A stretch of 64,000 nucleotides of DNA from Nymphalis io (GCF_905147045.1 NC_065905.1:6882001-6946000); one strand, 5' to 3'; positions 45,946 through 59,098 are shown, counted from the first letter of the stretch. Notes: generated by a model not told the origin, from the sequence alone. Numbers and translations: made by a program.

Positions 45946-45947
45946 AT

Positions 45948-46012
45948 TAAAGATAGATGACTATTGGAGCAGACGAGTTTTTAAGCGGAGAACGTGGATC
46001 GAATCAAATGAT
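45948..46012 (+). mobile_element. RTE LINE fragment, plus strand
   Basis: atgactattggagcagacg, then agcggagaacgtggatcg, match the RTE coding strand (GRWSRRVLEWRPRI segment, reverse of about 2130-2185). It is short and diverged, and opposite in orientation to the other RTE pieces. Confidence 0.6.
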
Positions 46013-46412
46013 GGCGACCTGATGAAAATTGTATGACCTGATACTGAAGGTCCCAAGTCCAGCTGTGGTTTTTGAACTTAGTTAATTTATTAAGTTAATG
46101 TAATACAAATACATGTTAGCTTGGAACATGTTCACATCCACAGCGAATATTTGAACTTAATTGTTATTCATGTGTCAGGAATACCTTAGGAAATCAGAGC
46201 CACTATTCACAACAATTGACTGATCTCCATATAGTTAACAATTCAAAACGTACGTGACAAAAAAATTCTAAATATTTCATTTATTAATTTTGTTTTTTTT
46301 TTTTATATGAAATCAAGTGTTGAATTTTTTTACTAAAAAATCAAATTATTTTCAAACTAATTTTTTACAATATTGTAAGCCTTAATATTTATTACAAACG
46401 TATCTCGTAGTG
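46013..46412. other. AT-rich DNA, nothing recognised
   Basis: Possibly more decayed RTE sequence up to 46080. Nothing else. Confidence 0.4.
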
Positions 46413-46540
46413 ACTAGGATAACTTTTACACAGGAGGCTCGGGTTCGACTCGGTTACACAAAAAGACCTAATCACTTTTAGTGGCCCAACCTGATGGTTG
46501 AAACCAGGACTTCGGGATCTTCGGCCTTATATCTTTATGG
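46413..46540. repeat. tRNA-like SINE head fragments
   Basis: gactaggataacttttacac, then ctcgggttcgactcgg, give an A/B-box pair on the plus strand. Downstream, gaaaccaggacttcgggatc resembles the reversed head of family C. Two fragments head to head are possible; assignment is weak. Confidence 0.35.
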
Positions 46541-47685
46541 CCTTTATATATTGTATTAACGAACTCATTATCCAATTAATGTTAAATGTCGTTTTAAAGT
46601 TTTAATATAAATAACTATAAACTATAATGATGCCAAAAAAAAAACATAACAAATTTCTTCAAAATTCAGACGTTGTACACATTATTGCTGATTCAGATTA
46701 AGTAATATTAAAAAAAAAGTTTATTTCGGTACATCTAATATAAAATTATAACTAAAATAAATATTTAAAAAAAACATTTATCAATAATGTTACTTAAGTA
46801 ATTTTTTGATCCCGGAAAATGAAAGAGTAGTCCAGGAAAATTCTACACTCAAACCATAATTCAAGTAGGCTTATACAAGTACTTTTGAATCTTCATTTTA
46901 CATAATTATATTAAATATAAAGCTACCACATACTACTTACTTTTTCCATAATCAATTTAATTTTCGAACGATGTCACGAGCTCTGCTTGTGGTATGATGG
47001 GGATTAGCAAGCCGGTATCGAGATTATATATTTATTGCTTATAAAGAAAATCCTTTATTTTACATAATTACAATTCCATATGCGTCGCTATACAGTTTTA
47101 TATATAGCTTGTTGATCTATCTTATGACATATAGTGTAAAGGAAACATAGATAAATCAAAATATCTGTCATCATCAACATTATCTTCTATTTTGTTAATT
47201 AATTCTTTCTTCAATTATCTTGTATTGGTTTATATTATTTGTTTGTATGGTAATACGCTTTCCTTAGTAAATGGCAAGGAAATATTATTAGTGGTCCTTT
47301 TATGGTAAAAGTTTAAAGGCTTCGTTACGACCTGAAATAACGAAGTAATAAGTATAAACGTAAACCAATATATGGCCAACTCTTTGAAATAGGCACGCTT
47401 AAATGCGGGATGAACACGGGAATCGCAGGTTACGTGTATTATAAACTTGGTGCCCTAAGAAATATCAAGTCTTTGAGCAGCAATACTTTTATAAATTAAT
47501 AAGCTTAGTGTGTTTTATTGAAAGAGTCATTAGAATAAGAATAGATAATAAGAACAACCCTTAAAGCGCCTATAGCTAGGCCTGTCATCCTTATTAATTT
47601 CCATTAAAAACTTATCCCCAGTGCATTACTGCGAACCAGATGCAGTGCCTTATATATAATTCTAAACGTACAAAATATTGCTATT
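46541..47685. other. AT-rich DNA, nothing recognised
   Basis: No feature seen. Confidence 0.5.
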
Positions 47686-47697
47686 TTATAATTGCTT

Positions 47698-48028
47698 CAA
47701 TCAATCAACAGCCAATCGTTGTCCACTGCTGAACATAGGCCTCTCCCAAGGTGCGCCAAAGCTCCCTGTCCTCCGCCTTCCGCATCCGGTTGGTGCCCGC
47801 CACCTTCTTAAGGTCGTCGGTCCACCTGGCTGGAGGGCGCCCTACGCTGCGCTTGCCGATTCGCGGTCTCCACTCAAGGACTCGTCTGCTCCAACGGCCA
47901 TCGGTCCTACGACATACGTGACCAGCCCACTGCCACTTCAGCCTGCTAATTTTGTAAGCTATGTCGGTGACTCCGGTTCTTTTCCGGATAATCTCATAAT
48001 AATAATAATCTAATAAATAATGATAATC
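47698..48028 (-). mobile_element. RTE LINE copy, 3' end only, 12-bp target-site duplication
   Basis: 47698-47997 is nearly identical to 1975-2275 of the first RTE copy, with the (TTGA)n tail at its left edge. About 30 bases of ataataataatcta-type sequence without homology then lie before the repeat. The perfect 12-bp duplication ttataattgctt is at 47686-47697 and 48029-48040. It keeps only the last 90 or so codons. Confidence 0.85.
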
Positions 48029-48040
48029 TTATAATTGCTT

Positions 48041-49188
48041 ACTTTTAGGTTATTATATTTTTTTCCATTCGTTAATCAATAGTAACAATTTTGTATGTGT
48101 TTACATGTTTATGTGATACTGTGTTTAGTTACGTGTTTATACTAACAGCTTATATAGCTTATGTAGACTGAAGTACAAACTTAAGGATATACACATACAT
48201 AAATAAAATAACAATTACCAGAATAATTTTTAAAATGTTTTATTATTAAACTGTGTACGAAATGTAATCGTGTTAGGCTTTTATTTACAGCAGGTAAGGT
48301 TAGATTTATTTTATTCCGTACCACATAAATCTCGGCAAGAATAACATATGAGTTTACTAACCGTAATACAAACCTAGCTAAGCTCGTTCAAGTCTAGTAA
48401 CCTAGCAAGACTTACTTTCCTGTAAAACAAGCGATAGATAAAAGTCAACGCTATTTATGTTATAAATAAAATCCTATTTTTAAACAAGATACTTTAATAA
48501 GTAGAAAATAATATTATATAAGTAAAAGAGGAACCTAAAGATAAATGTTTTCAAGGACTTTTAATGTGCATTTGAGGTGTTTGGTGCATGCAAGGTTTTC
48601 AAAGAATTTATTTTGCTTTGAAGGAAGCGCTTGTAATGAAAAAAATGCACAGATAATTCAGCTTGAAGACGTTTTCAAGCAAGTTTGGCTAATAGCTCTC
48701 TTTACAAGCTTCTTTCATTTACTACATGACCAACAAACAATATGTTTATTATTATATTGACAATATAATATATGTACCTTATATCATAAATTATATGTAT
48801 ATAAAAATATATTTAAAAAGCCTTTTTTATGTAAATAAAGGTTTTGAGTAATTATCGGTTTATCTGTGATTTAAACTAATCGAATGATTACCGTGCTTAA
48901 ATTGATTACAATTTTAATTAGATATTATGACAATTGAAATTCATGCAATGGAAATGATTGGGCAATTTTTTTTGGCAAATTCATATTTTTTGGATCACGC
49001 TTTTGTTATTAGGTTCTTTTGGTACTAATGATAATTAAAAAAAATACTTATACTATGGGATGGTGCATGAAAATTTATTTAGCAATCAATCGTATTTTGA
49101 TAAATCTATGACGTAGCATAATGTAGGCTTATCAAAGATACTATTTCTATTTGCGCGAAAAAATTTCAAACATTAACATAAGCTTATC
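48041..49188. other. AT-rich DNA, nothing recognised
   Basis: A 71-codon plus-strand frame at 48545-48760 has no family signature. Confidence 0.5.
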
Positions 49189-49238
49189 TGTAGATATTTT
49201 TTTTTATATGCCGGCGCATATAAAAAAAAATATCTACA
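49189..49238. repeat. Perfect inverted repeat at the 3' end of F3
   Basis: Arms of 23 bases read tgtagata, nine T, atatgc on the left, and the exact reverse complement on the right, with a four-base spacer (cggc). The arms include the element's A-tail and about eight bases of flanking DNA. Confidence 0.9.
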
Positions 49239-49590
49239 TGATGGCAAATGACTCTACTCCACCTGATAGTAAGTGGTAGTAGAGTCCAAACGCGACGACG
49301 GCTAGTACAGTCGGGAAGAATGTTCTGTACTAGCCGTCCTCGCCTTGCCGGCCCGCAAGATGCCTCTTCACGCCTCGTTTGAAGGAACCCGGGTTGTAAG
49401 AGGAGGGGAACACGTGAGCTGGTAAGGAATTCCATTTGTTGGAAGTGCGACAAAGAAATAAGTTGCCAAATTTCTTTGTGTGCGATGGAATTGATGTCAC
49501 AGTTAGGCGGTTAAATCGAGAGCAAGCACGCGTAGACTTATGAAGGAAGGGGGAAGCAGGAATTAACGAGAATAATTCCGTATTTTCCGA
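49196..49590 (-). mobile_element. LINE F copy F3, 3' end
   Basis: Matches F2 over the last 80-90 codons and the 3' UTR (ctccacctgatagtaagtgg, gcgacgacggctagtac). Coding is broken by small indels: near 49480 an insertion ggaattgatgt shifts spacing. It ends abruptly near 49590. Its 3' terminus is rearranged by the hairpin at 49189-49238. Confidence 0.8.
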
Positions 49591-51453
49591 TCCGTCATTT
49601 TCATCTGACTTGGATTGTAAGCAACTTAAAACCAAAACCTAATCGCGGTTAACGGCTGTATATATAAGTAAATAGCCTTAATACGTTATAAATAAGTTCT
49701 CTCCTACTATAACTTGTTACAAAAGTCTATTAAAGAAGAAGAAGAGAAAAAGAAACATAACTGGCATTAGTTTTGTACAACAGATATTTGACTCACTCAT
49801 TCCCTTCTCAATTTGCTCTCTTAATTATTATTTTTTTATAATTGTAAATCATATTTAAGATATTCTTTTATATACGTTTAATTTAACTAAAACTATTATC
49901 TTTCAAAATTTTTATTTAAAGGAATCTTATCCTATCATGAGCTATTGTTATCTATGTATTAATATAATCTAAGCAAGAACTGGCAATAAAAGCAAAAACT
50001 AAAGCAGACTTAAAATTTATGTGTAGAAGGAGTGCAGAAAGCTAATATTTTTATATAATATAGATTAGAAATACATTAAATTAAGAAAATAATACATTAT
50101 ACACACTTCCATGCACTTGACACACATACACACATGCACACAGATATGTACACATATTATATTCTTTTGTTAATGGTTAAAGTATGTGTTCAAACTTAGA
50201 AGAGATTTAATATTACATGTATACTCTTTTATTTATGATTTATCCTTTAAATTGTTTAATAGATATTTGTGCTTTATAATATATTTAGTTAGTCACCTCT
50301 TTATTTATTTATTGCTTCAATACTAAAAATCGCTAAATTATTATCTGCAGAAACCGTTCTATTTTATTGTTTGTATTTATTCCAGTCACCATTTTTTGGA
50401 TTTGTTATTTATATATGTAACATCATTTGTTTGAAAAAAAAGGCTAATTAACTGACGAGGCCTTGACGAAATCTTTGATTTTATTTAGTCTTTAACAATA
50501 GAACCTCAATAACGTTAAAAGTTAAATAAATTTAAATAGAATGGTCGAACTTCGACCACTGGACGATTACTAGTTATATTAATTAGACAAACTTATGTTT
50601 GTAGAAGCTTTGATTGTTTATTTCTTGACTATGCTTAGATTGTAATATGTTGTATATTTTGTTGATATACAGTTTATATATATATATATTATTAAGTCAA
50701 CATTATCCAAAATTGTTGGTAAGACATATTTCGACGGAGATGCTGCCAACCACAGATAAACGAAATCTTTGTATCTTTGTAGATCTTTTAATGAAAGAGC
50801 TGCTCGTGGAGCTGACATACGTTATTTAGCAATACACATATAAATAAATTTAGAATTACATCGAAAAATATGATGATAACAAAATATTTTTACGATATAA
50901 ATTTGAAATATTTATGCAATTAAATATATTATGTAACTGAGGATATATTTTATATTATATATATTCACTGTTTTTGTTTGGTTGTCTGTCTGGTTGTGTT
51001 AATCATCTGTTTTTATTATTAATATTTTTAAATTTTAAACGTACTAGAAGTAATCTCTTCAAGGGCCTTTTATATTTAGTTCTCTTTTTGTGACGTGTCG
51101 TATCATTTTTTTTTGTTTCTGATACGTATAATAAAGTGTTTAGTAATGATTGTGTCCATTCTCAAGGGAACCGCGGTAACTGCGCGGGATATATTATAGT
51201 GCATATGTAGGATCTATGGCCTTATAAGCTACCCACTAGACCGAGTCGGTAAAACTATACTTATGCAAGGCACATTGCCTTACGTTTTTATTATTACGTT
51301 ATTTCTGTCAAAGTATTGTTTACGGTTTTTAACTTTAAAAAAAACCAAACGATGAAGGTATTATTTTGGATTTTATAAACTTTGTAATGTGTGGTTTAAG
51401 CATTGGCAGAAATAAATATTCGTAAGATGAATGTAATAAACTTATTATATAAT
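49591..51453. other. AT-rich DNA, nothing recognised
   Basis: Nothing named. At about 51180-51255, agtgcatatgtaggatctatgg and ctacccactagaccgagtcgg might be a reversed tRNA-like SINE head (weak). Confidence 0.45.
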
Positions 51454-51568
51454 GAAGAAACTAAACATCGCGAGGCAACCACCAGCCCGGATTGGAACAG
51501 CGTGATGGAATAAGCTCTAAATCAATTATTCAATGGGCCATAACCTAGGAACAATTGGAACATTTACA
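51454..51568 (+). repeat. SINE-A copy A14, decayed 3' part
   Basis: aacatcgcgaggcaacc, cagcccggattggaacagcg and gatggaataagctctaaa, to ggaacatttaca, follow the 3' half of family A with deletions. Confidence 0.55.
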
Positions 51569-51796
51569 TTAATTATTCTTTTTTATAAATAAGTAAGTGA
51601 AGTGTAAAACAAAACAAGTAATATAATTACTTTTAATTAATTAATGTCTTCTGGCAGATATTTGTTGTTAACTTTAGAGGCATAAAGTTCCAAAGTGGTA
51701 AGTTTGGTACGTCCCTTATGCCTTATTAGTTACTATATCCGAGAAACGATTTATTTTACTTACGGGTGCTAACATTTTGCACTTAATTACTTAATG

Positions 51797-51932
51797 CTAT
51801 TGCTTTGTGCAAATCGTCTGGGTAGGTATCACCCATTCATCAAGTCATTTTCGACCGCCCAGTAGCAGTACCAATACTAAAGGTATTGTTGTGTTCCAGT
51901 TTGAAGGGTGAGTGAGCCAGTATATACAGGCA
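51797..51932 (+). repeat. Repeat B copy B15, 5' part
   Basis: gctttgtgcaaatcgtctgg, gtaggtatcacccattcatc, attgttgtgttccagtttg and gaagggtgagtgagccag: the first 45% of family B. The 3' part is absent. Confidence 0.65.
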
Positions 51933-52689
51933 GACTTTATAGGCAGCCTATATGTCGGCTCCATCGTTAATGCCTTTTATAATATAAGTACATACATTAT
52001 TAGACAGTACGGCAAAAGGCTGTGTGAGTAGGATCTATGTCGGATGCCTTTCTAGTAATAAATGTATATAAAGAGCACAAGTCATTATAAAAGACATAAC
52101 TGAGACAAACGATTGTTATTGGTCGATTTCAGTTAAATTATTATAATTAGTAATGTCTGTGAGAATACATTCCTCACCTGACAGGTCTGAGATCGAGTGG
52201 ACTATGTAATTTTAAAATAGCAAAATTTTACCATGAAAATATTAGTATCGTTCATTTGTACTAACAAAAAATATCGTTATGTCAACGTACAAAAAATTTA
52301 ATTTTTCTACTGCGCTGTTACAAGGTTATGTGAACTGTTTATTTTTGTAGTGTATTACATGTCATGATGGACTGACAAATAGGCATCAGGAACACATTCT
52401 CTCAGCGATCGTATCTTAAAACTAATCTTAAATATTATATCCACATATTTAAGTAGTTTATCGCATTACATATACATGATGGATTAAAGATTGGAAAATT
52501 ATTAGTTTAACAGTAATTCACTATTTAAGATTCAACTATTTTTTACTACATATAGTGAGGCAAGCAACTATGAGATAATTTTGTTTCCAACGTCAATGTC
52601 AACAGCATTCTAATTGGTTACCATCATCGCTAGATGTTCTTGTGTTTGTAAATATCTTAATATATATTTTTTTATACATGTGTTTGTTA
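51933..52689. other. AT-rich DNA, nothing recognised
   Basis: No feature seen. Confidence 0.5.
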
Positions 52690-52800
52690 CCGAACTCCAA
52701 ACTCCTAAACGGCTCGATCGATTTGGATGTAATTTTTCAATTCGTTCTTAGATGGTTTTAAAGCACACAACAACGTTTGCCGGGTCCACTAGTATTTTAT
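52690..52800 (+). repeat. Unclassified repeat end
   Basis: ccgaactccaaactcctaaa, cggctcgatcgatttgg, then acgtttgccgggtccactag, have the form of a known lepidopteran repeat terminus. I cannot tell whether it is a DNA element or a LINE. Confidence 0.35.
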
Positions 52801-54914
52801 ATTGAGTAAATTGGTAATCTAGAATAACGTGTATACTCATTGTTTTATATATATTTACTAGTTGCCTGTCTCGACTTCATGCTGTTAAAATAATACAAAG
52901 TTAAACCCATTAAGTTGAAGAATTTTCAAAAACCTTTTTTTATTTGATACTAACGTTATAAGCGCGTAACGCTGTAAACCTCCAAATTCCAGCTGTCTAG
53001 ACTCAGTAGTTTTTGCTGTGCGTTGATAGTAAGACAAATGATTTTATGAGAAATGCAAAACCGTAGTTTATATGTTAACTCTATGAAGTTCCCTGACCGA
53101 ATTTACAAAACAACCTATCTCAAGAACTAGCTAACTGTGCGTGGGCTGGCTGGCTCTCTAATAATCCGATAGGACATTAATTGGACTGATGTGAGATCAG
53201 TGCAGGACCATCAGCTTTACGTATGCTGTAAAACACAAGTAGAGAGCATAAAACAATAAACTAACTCAAGGTTGCGATCGATTATTGCTGGATAGAAATC
53301 AATTATTTATTTATTACTCGGGATTTAAACATCGATATATATAATAAAAACAACCGAAAGAAATTCAAGTTGTATAAAAGTAAAAAAATTAAGAATTCCG
53401 TTTACGTCAAATTATCCATTACAGCTTTTATTAGTTGTGGGTTAGAGCAGACTTCTGATTGAACTTCTGAACGCCTACACTCATTAATTAATTATACGGC
53501 TGACCGACGATTCCAAAAAATATTCTATTCGTTGGTTTTTGCGTAAGAGATGAGCCAGAGTATATAATGACACAAAGTTTTTGTCCTATATTTAAATAAT
53601 CCTGTGTCAGCAAATTGTCTAGCTGAGATGCCTTAATGTTTAAAAGACGTGTATCTTAATTCAATGTCACAATGACTACTTTTCACGTTTAGAATAAAAT
53701 TCAGTAACCTGAAACAAAAACATTAAAACAATTTAGTATTTCAAAAGTAGTTGCTATTTACTTTCTCTTCGTCTTTCATTAGAAACAACATTACTTATTG
53801 GCAGCTATTGAAAATTCAAAAGTACTTGACAAGTCTTCTTTGATAGAATCATTTTCAATTTGATTCTGATTCCATTTTCTATTTCAATACTAATCTTGAC
53901 TTATTCAAACTCACTCAAGTCAGTCATTTAAACAAATTTTAAGTTACTCAATTAAATATTGACACCAAACTGTAGTTTTAATTTAACAAATGTGTGATTG
54001 CTATGTCAGTACTCTGTTTTTTTTATACATATTTGATTGTTGTAAATAACTTTTATATTTTATATTGTTAATTTATTTACTTCTTCCATTCAACTATTAC
54101 TGATTTATCGGGGAGAGATAGTCCCAGTAAAAGATATTCAATATTTGTAATAAGCACATTTAAATTTATACCTAAATAAAACTTTAAGTATGAGCGCTTT
54201 AATGTTTGAAAATTGCCTTTGTGGATGCGGCACCACTGAGCAGTACCGAGGCTGACGGCGTCCCAAGTCGAGGTCCGGCCTCACAGGAGACACCCTTAGA
54301 ACGCGGGTATTCAGAGCATTTAAGTGGGTTACATTACATTAGGCTGAGTATTTTAGGACGTTGAGTCTTTGTCTATTTTCGCTGTGGAGGTCATTTGGGT
54401 CAACAGCAAGTCATTTCGAAAAAACAAAAAACTTTCCTGGATATCTTTCCTGTCAAACTTGCTCAGAAAGTGCTTCAATCACAGCTCAGTCTACAAGGCA
54501 TTGCCACTTTAATAGTGTAATTGTTGATCTGTTAACATTCCCGTTAACACAAAACAAACTGCAGCTGAATCGGTTATTTGCTATTGTAGTATTGTTAAAT
54601 AAACATGCCTGTTGAATTTTAATATTATTGATATAAGTAATATTGATTGACTTTTATTGATTATTCTATATTGGTAATAATATTTCAATATTCCTAATTA
54701 AAACAGTAACCATTTTATAATTTTACAGTTTGCCCCTTTTAGAAATAATCAATAATAATGGGCTACCCTAGGGTACTAGAGTATAGCAAAACGATAATAA
54801 TCTTTATGTATATATTTACTTTTATATATATTTAAGTATATATATACTTATACTATTAGATGTCTAAATATGTCTTTATTTCAAACCTACGAGTTCGTAG
54901 CAGACTTTTTAAAG
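52801..54914. other. AT-rich DNA; possible SINE-C piece and GC patch
   Basis: At about 53150-53235, ctctaataatccgatagg, then gtgcaggaccatcagcttta, resemble reversed family C body. At 54225-54310 a GC-rich patch (gatgcggcaccactgagc, gaggctgacggcgtcccaag) is unassigned. An 84-codon frame at 54361-54615 has no recognised domain. Confidence 0.35.
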
Positions 54915-55095
54915 TTTTATGAATGTCGGTATGCACGACTGCTTAGAAGAGATTTTATTCCCTTTTACTTTATATTTGTGTAGAGTTTGCAGCAACGTCG
55001 GTGACAAGGAGTTTTCATTCACAAGGAGTCATGTGGATGTGAGTTTTCTTTCACTAGTCATTAACAAGGAGGTTCAAGGAGAACTCCTAGTAAAG
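54915..55095 (+). other. Possible exon-like frame ending at a splice-donor-like site
   Basis: The frame at 54919-55131 contains YLCRVCSNVGDKEFSFTRSHVDV. A good donor-like sequence, AAAG followed by gtacgt, lies at about 55092-55100, and an AG occurs just before 54915. I recognise no domain; the CxxC pair is suggestive only. The frame also reads on into the tandem duplicate. This could be chance. Confidence 0.15.
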
Positions 55096-55100
55096 GTACG

Positions 55101-55944
55101 TTACATAAGCTTTTATGAACATCTTATATAGTTTTTATTAAACCCCAAGGACTTGATCATTTTAATTTCTAAAAAAACCCGAGTAATTTCTCGATTTTGA
55201 AAATTTGTTTTTGAAGTCAATTATACTTTTTAATAGTATTAATAGCATTTTGTTACTATTTAAATTGTACAATCATGAATTAGAATCATTATTGTCTGTA
55301 TTTTACGTTTAAATTATATTATTTGTATAGAATAATAATAACAATAAAAAAATTGATTTGTGTCGTACATTTGAATATGTCAGAATTTCCATCAACGCCA
55401 AATATGTGTCGAATTATTTTACATCAATTTCCAACCTTTTTTCATATTCTAACATAAAATTAGTTGAAAATAACGAGACTAATTCCGATAAATTTCACTA
55501 TATATATATATATTACATAAGCTTTTATGAACATCTTATATAGTTTTTATTAAACCCCAAGGACTTGATCATTTTAATTTCTAAAAAAACCCGAGTAATT
55601 TCTCGATTTTGAAAATTTGTTTTTGAAGTCAATTATACTTTTTAATAGTATTAATAGCATTTTGTTTTTTTAAATTAAATAGTAAATTAAATTTTAATTT
55701 AAATTGTACAATCATGAATTAGAATCATTATTGTCTGTATTTTACGTTTAAATTATATTATTTGTATAGAATAATAATAACAATAAAAAAATTGATTTGT
55801 GTCGCACATTTGAATATGTCAGAATTTCCATCAACGCCAAATATGTGTCGAATTATTTTACATCAATTTCCAACCTTTTTTCATATTCTAACATAAAATT
55901 AGTTGAAAATAACGAGACTAATTCCGATAAATTTCACTATATAT
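55101..55944. repeat. Direct tandem duplication, units of about 412 and 432 bp
   Basis: Unit 1 (55101-55512) and unit 2 (55513-55944) both run from ttacataagcttttatgaac to aaatttcactatata. By eye they differ by one substitution (gtcgtac against gtcgcac), a replaced AT-rich segment of about 25 extra bases at 55664-55705, and the TA run at the junction (55498-55512). Short frames in each unit are the same sequence and have no recognised domain. Confidence 0.95.
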
Positions 55945-56329
55945 CCGTAGTTTCAAGTTTAATGAAGCGTCAAGGGTGCTATGAATTTGTAGGCTAGCAA
56001 TTTAATGCAAATGCGAAAATTATCGTAGGATAATTTTCACATTCTACATTTTGTGAGATTATAAGATTTACGCGGCAAATTTCTTTCATGTCTACGATTA
56101 CTTATAAGTGATTCTAGATTTTTTTTTGTACTGACTAAAATAACATAACTAAAAATGGAATATCAATATGTAAAATATTGAAGTGAGGTTGTCTGTAAAT
56201 TGCACTCTGTGAATTGAAGCTGTTCGATATATTTAGCTGATCCGTTTAAGTTGATTTTAAATTGAAGTACAGCCAAATCTACTAAAATTTGGATATGTTG
56301 AATCTTAAGGATTTGTCAACTGCGGGTGC
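55945..56329. other. AT-rich DNA, nothing recognised
   Basis: No feature seen. Confidence 0.5.
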
Positions 56330-56595
56330 GCTCACTATTCCCCTTACTCTCATAATTAGATGGGACGGCCAATTAGCACGAACAGAGAGGGGTCGGTCGC
56401 AACACCAACGACGTACTTTTTAAGACACTTATTACTCTTAGGACGGCTTAAGGCTTTCAACTTTCTAAATTCTGGCTACCACAGAGAATTTTCTGGAGAT
56501 AAATATTTCATAACTTCTATATATTTCAGGATTTGAACTTAGGATATCTGTAGTCTAGTCTTATATGCTAATCGTTAGACCAATGAGACAATTCA
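56330..56595 (-). repeat. SINE-C-like copy C11, decayed
   Basis: attccccttactctcataat, then agatgggacggcc, and at the far end aggatttgaacttaggatat with cgttagaccaatgagac (reversed B and A boxes) follow the order of family C on the minus strand. Confidence 0.45.
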
Positions 56596-59064
56596 ATTTA
56601 TGAATAAAACATTAAAAATAATATGATATGATAATTATTTTCGATAAGCCAGTTTTACATTTTATTTTTTATTTTGTTTCCTATTAAATGTAATTTTATT
56701 ACTTTGAATATCCGTTCTATTCCATAAGCGACAAATGTTTGCAAAATGTGATAAAATTACGACATATGTTTTCGAAAAGTCACGTAGGAAATGGTTATTT
56801 GTTTCTCATGGTTCTGGCTTATTTTCTTTTTAACATTCCTAAACAACTTTGCGAATGACACAGGATTATTTTTTGAATGCATATTTTATAAGTAATTTAC
56901 TTTTATTTCTACTTTTTTAGGTTGACAGACAGATGTAACCTCAACTTACAAACAAGTAGACTTTTTGCCAGCCTGCCTTCTTAAATCAAATAAACATCGC
57001 ACTTCTCCCTCTAAGCCAAAAATTGGGTACGCCGCTGTACTCAAGAGATTTAGTCTCTTACAATTTTATAACGTGAGAAGATTTATTTGGAAAACTGATT
57101 AACACATAACCTTCGAAAATAAAAAAATGTAAATTGTTTAAATTAAACAAGTCTATATGATTAACGTGGGTAATGACTAAATCGTGATGTCTTTATGATC
57201 TTTACTTATCGGTATAACTTCTTGTATTTACATATTTATTGAACGTTTTGTGAACGTAATACTAAAAAAAAGGATTAATTAAAAAGAGTTACATACAAAT
57301 GATAAAAAACCTCGGAGAAATAATATAATAAAAAACATACTTTTATGATATTATTTATTTATTATACACATATTACAAAGCCACGTGCTGCAACAAATCG
57401 AATACCACTCAGCTCGTTGAGGATTCTACTCGACGCTGGTTTGTGGTGTGATCAAAAATAATTAAAAATACTTACTCAATTGTTTGACGTTAATATGATA
57501 TTAACAAATTGACATTAAAAATATCTTAGGCAATTATTACCAAAATTGTAAAACAATTTAAAAATTATTATAAGTATCATATTAAATTTTCATTTATCTG
57601 TGTAACGCTAAAACAAAGTTAACACATAACGACACTGTAAGCACATAATAAATTAAATTATCCGATCAAAGAAAACAAATTCAAGGAATGTTTGTCGTAC
57701 GTGACGCGTGGTTCATTTACATTGCGACTTACGTGTTGGTTGTCCTTTGAATAAAATATCTTGGACCGACATTATAAGACATTTGATTTGATTTGTTTAC
57801 GTTTTTATTGTGTTTATTCAACCAATCAGATGCCTTCGATTGTTTATGAAAATATATTCTGGACAAAGCATTTTTTATACTTACCGGACTTCTAACTAAT
57901 ATTACAAACTTCATTACGATCTTAATTACTCAACCATTCATCCAGTATTATAAATAAAGAAATATGAATAAATATTATAATATAATCACGATCGATTAAA
58001 GCGATTTATCTTGTTGTGTGTTAACCATTAGGCCATCTTGGCTTTAAAAAGTCTCTAAGCAAAATTAAATAGGTAAGGCCGGTATTGGTTTGGATGAGGA
58101 TTAATATTTAATATTGTATGACAAATAAATTATTGAATTAAAGTTATCGTTTATTTTTTGCCGTCTTTCAAATATAATAAGGTCATAAATCATATGTTAC
58201 AGACTTTTATATCGACCTTTTAAGGTATATTATTCAGTAACATACTAATGTAATATATCTCTTATAATTGTTTTGTTATCTTTTGTACTTCAATTTATTA
58301 AATTTTTTAATTTGTTAAGTTATGTTTTGTATACGAGTCAATAGATTTACGTGAATTTATAGTTTTAACTCCACTTTAATATTATAAATAAATATTTTCA
58401 CTAGTGAAAATTATTTAATTTAAATAGAAAATAAATGGCCACGTATTTCTGTATTTATTGTTCAGCTGACCGTCCAGTTATGTGATTGCGAGCTCAAAAA
58501 GATATTGTTATTGATATTGCTTGTCTACCGGTTCTTAACATATTGTATTAAAAGTTAGATATTAAAAACAGATTATGCCAAAGAAAGTTTTAAAAGTTTT
58601 TTTTTTTTATTATATATTTTTTTCTTTTATGTAAATTTTTCAATAATGTCATATTCATTATTATAAAAATATAACAGTCGCCGAATAAACTTAATTCATC
58701 TATATTTTGATGCAACGCCTTTTGAAACCTTTTTATTTACGTAAAGCAAAGCTATAATTTGCTGGAGGCCATGGTCAGTACTGGGTTTTACGTCAGTATC
58801 TTGCGGCGTGTTTCCGATGTTACGCAGATTCACCTGTGGGTGGAATGCAAGATTGATATCGATATCAATTCAAAACTTTTATAAGTTATTCAATCTGTAA
58901 TGCTTTAGATTTTTCTTCTGCAATATTAAAAGTGTGGGATAAAATTGTATATTTTATCAATAATCTCATAAGTTTTGAAAAATGGCGTCTACCATCTAAT
59001 TTCGTACGCTTATTTTTTAATGTTTTTTATGACTATATAATAAATAATGTATATAATTGTTGGC
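56596..59064. other. AT-rich DNA; short SINE-A head
   Basis: A 26-base reversed SINE-A head is present at 58021-58046 (ttaaccattaggccatcttg). Nothing else over 2.4 kb. Confidence 0.45.
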
Positions 59065-59098
59065 TTGATAAAGATCTAAAAAGCTTAATAAAGAAATT

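Noticed and set aside
54361..54615. An 84-codon frame near a GC-rich patch
   Set aside because: No motif recognised. Other frames over the same bases are open for similar lengths.
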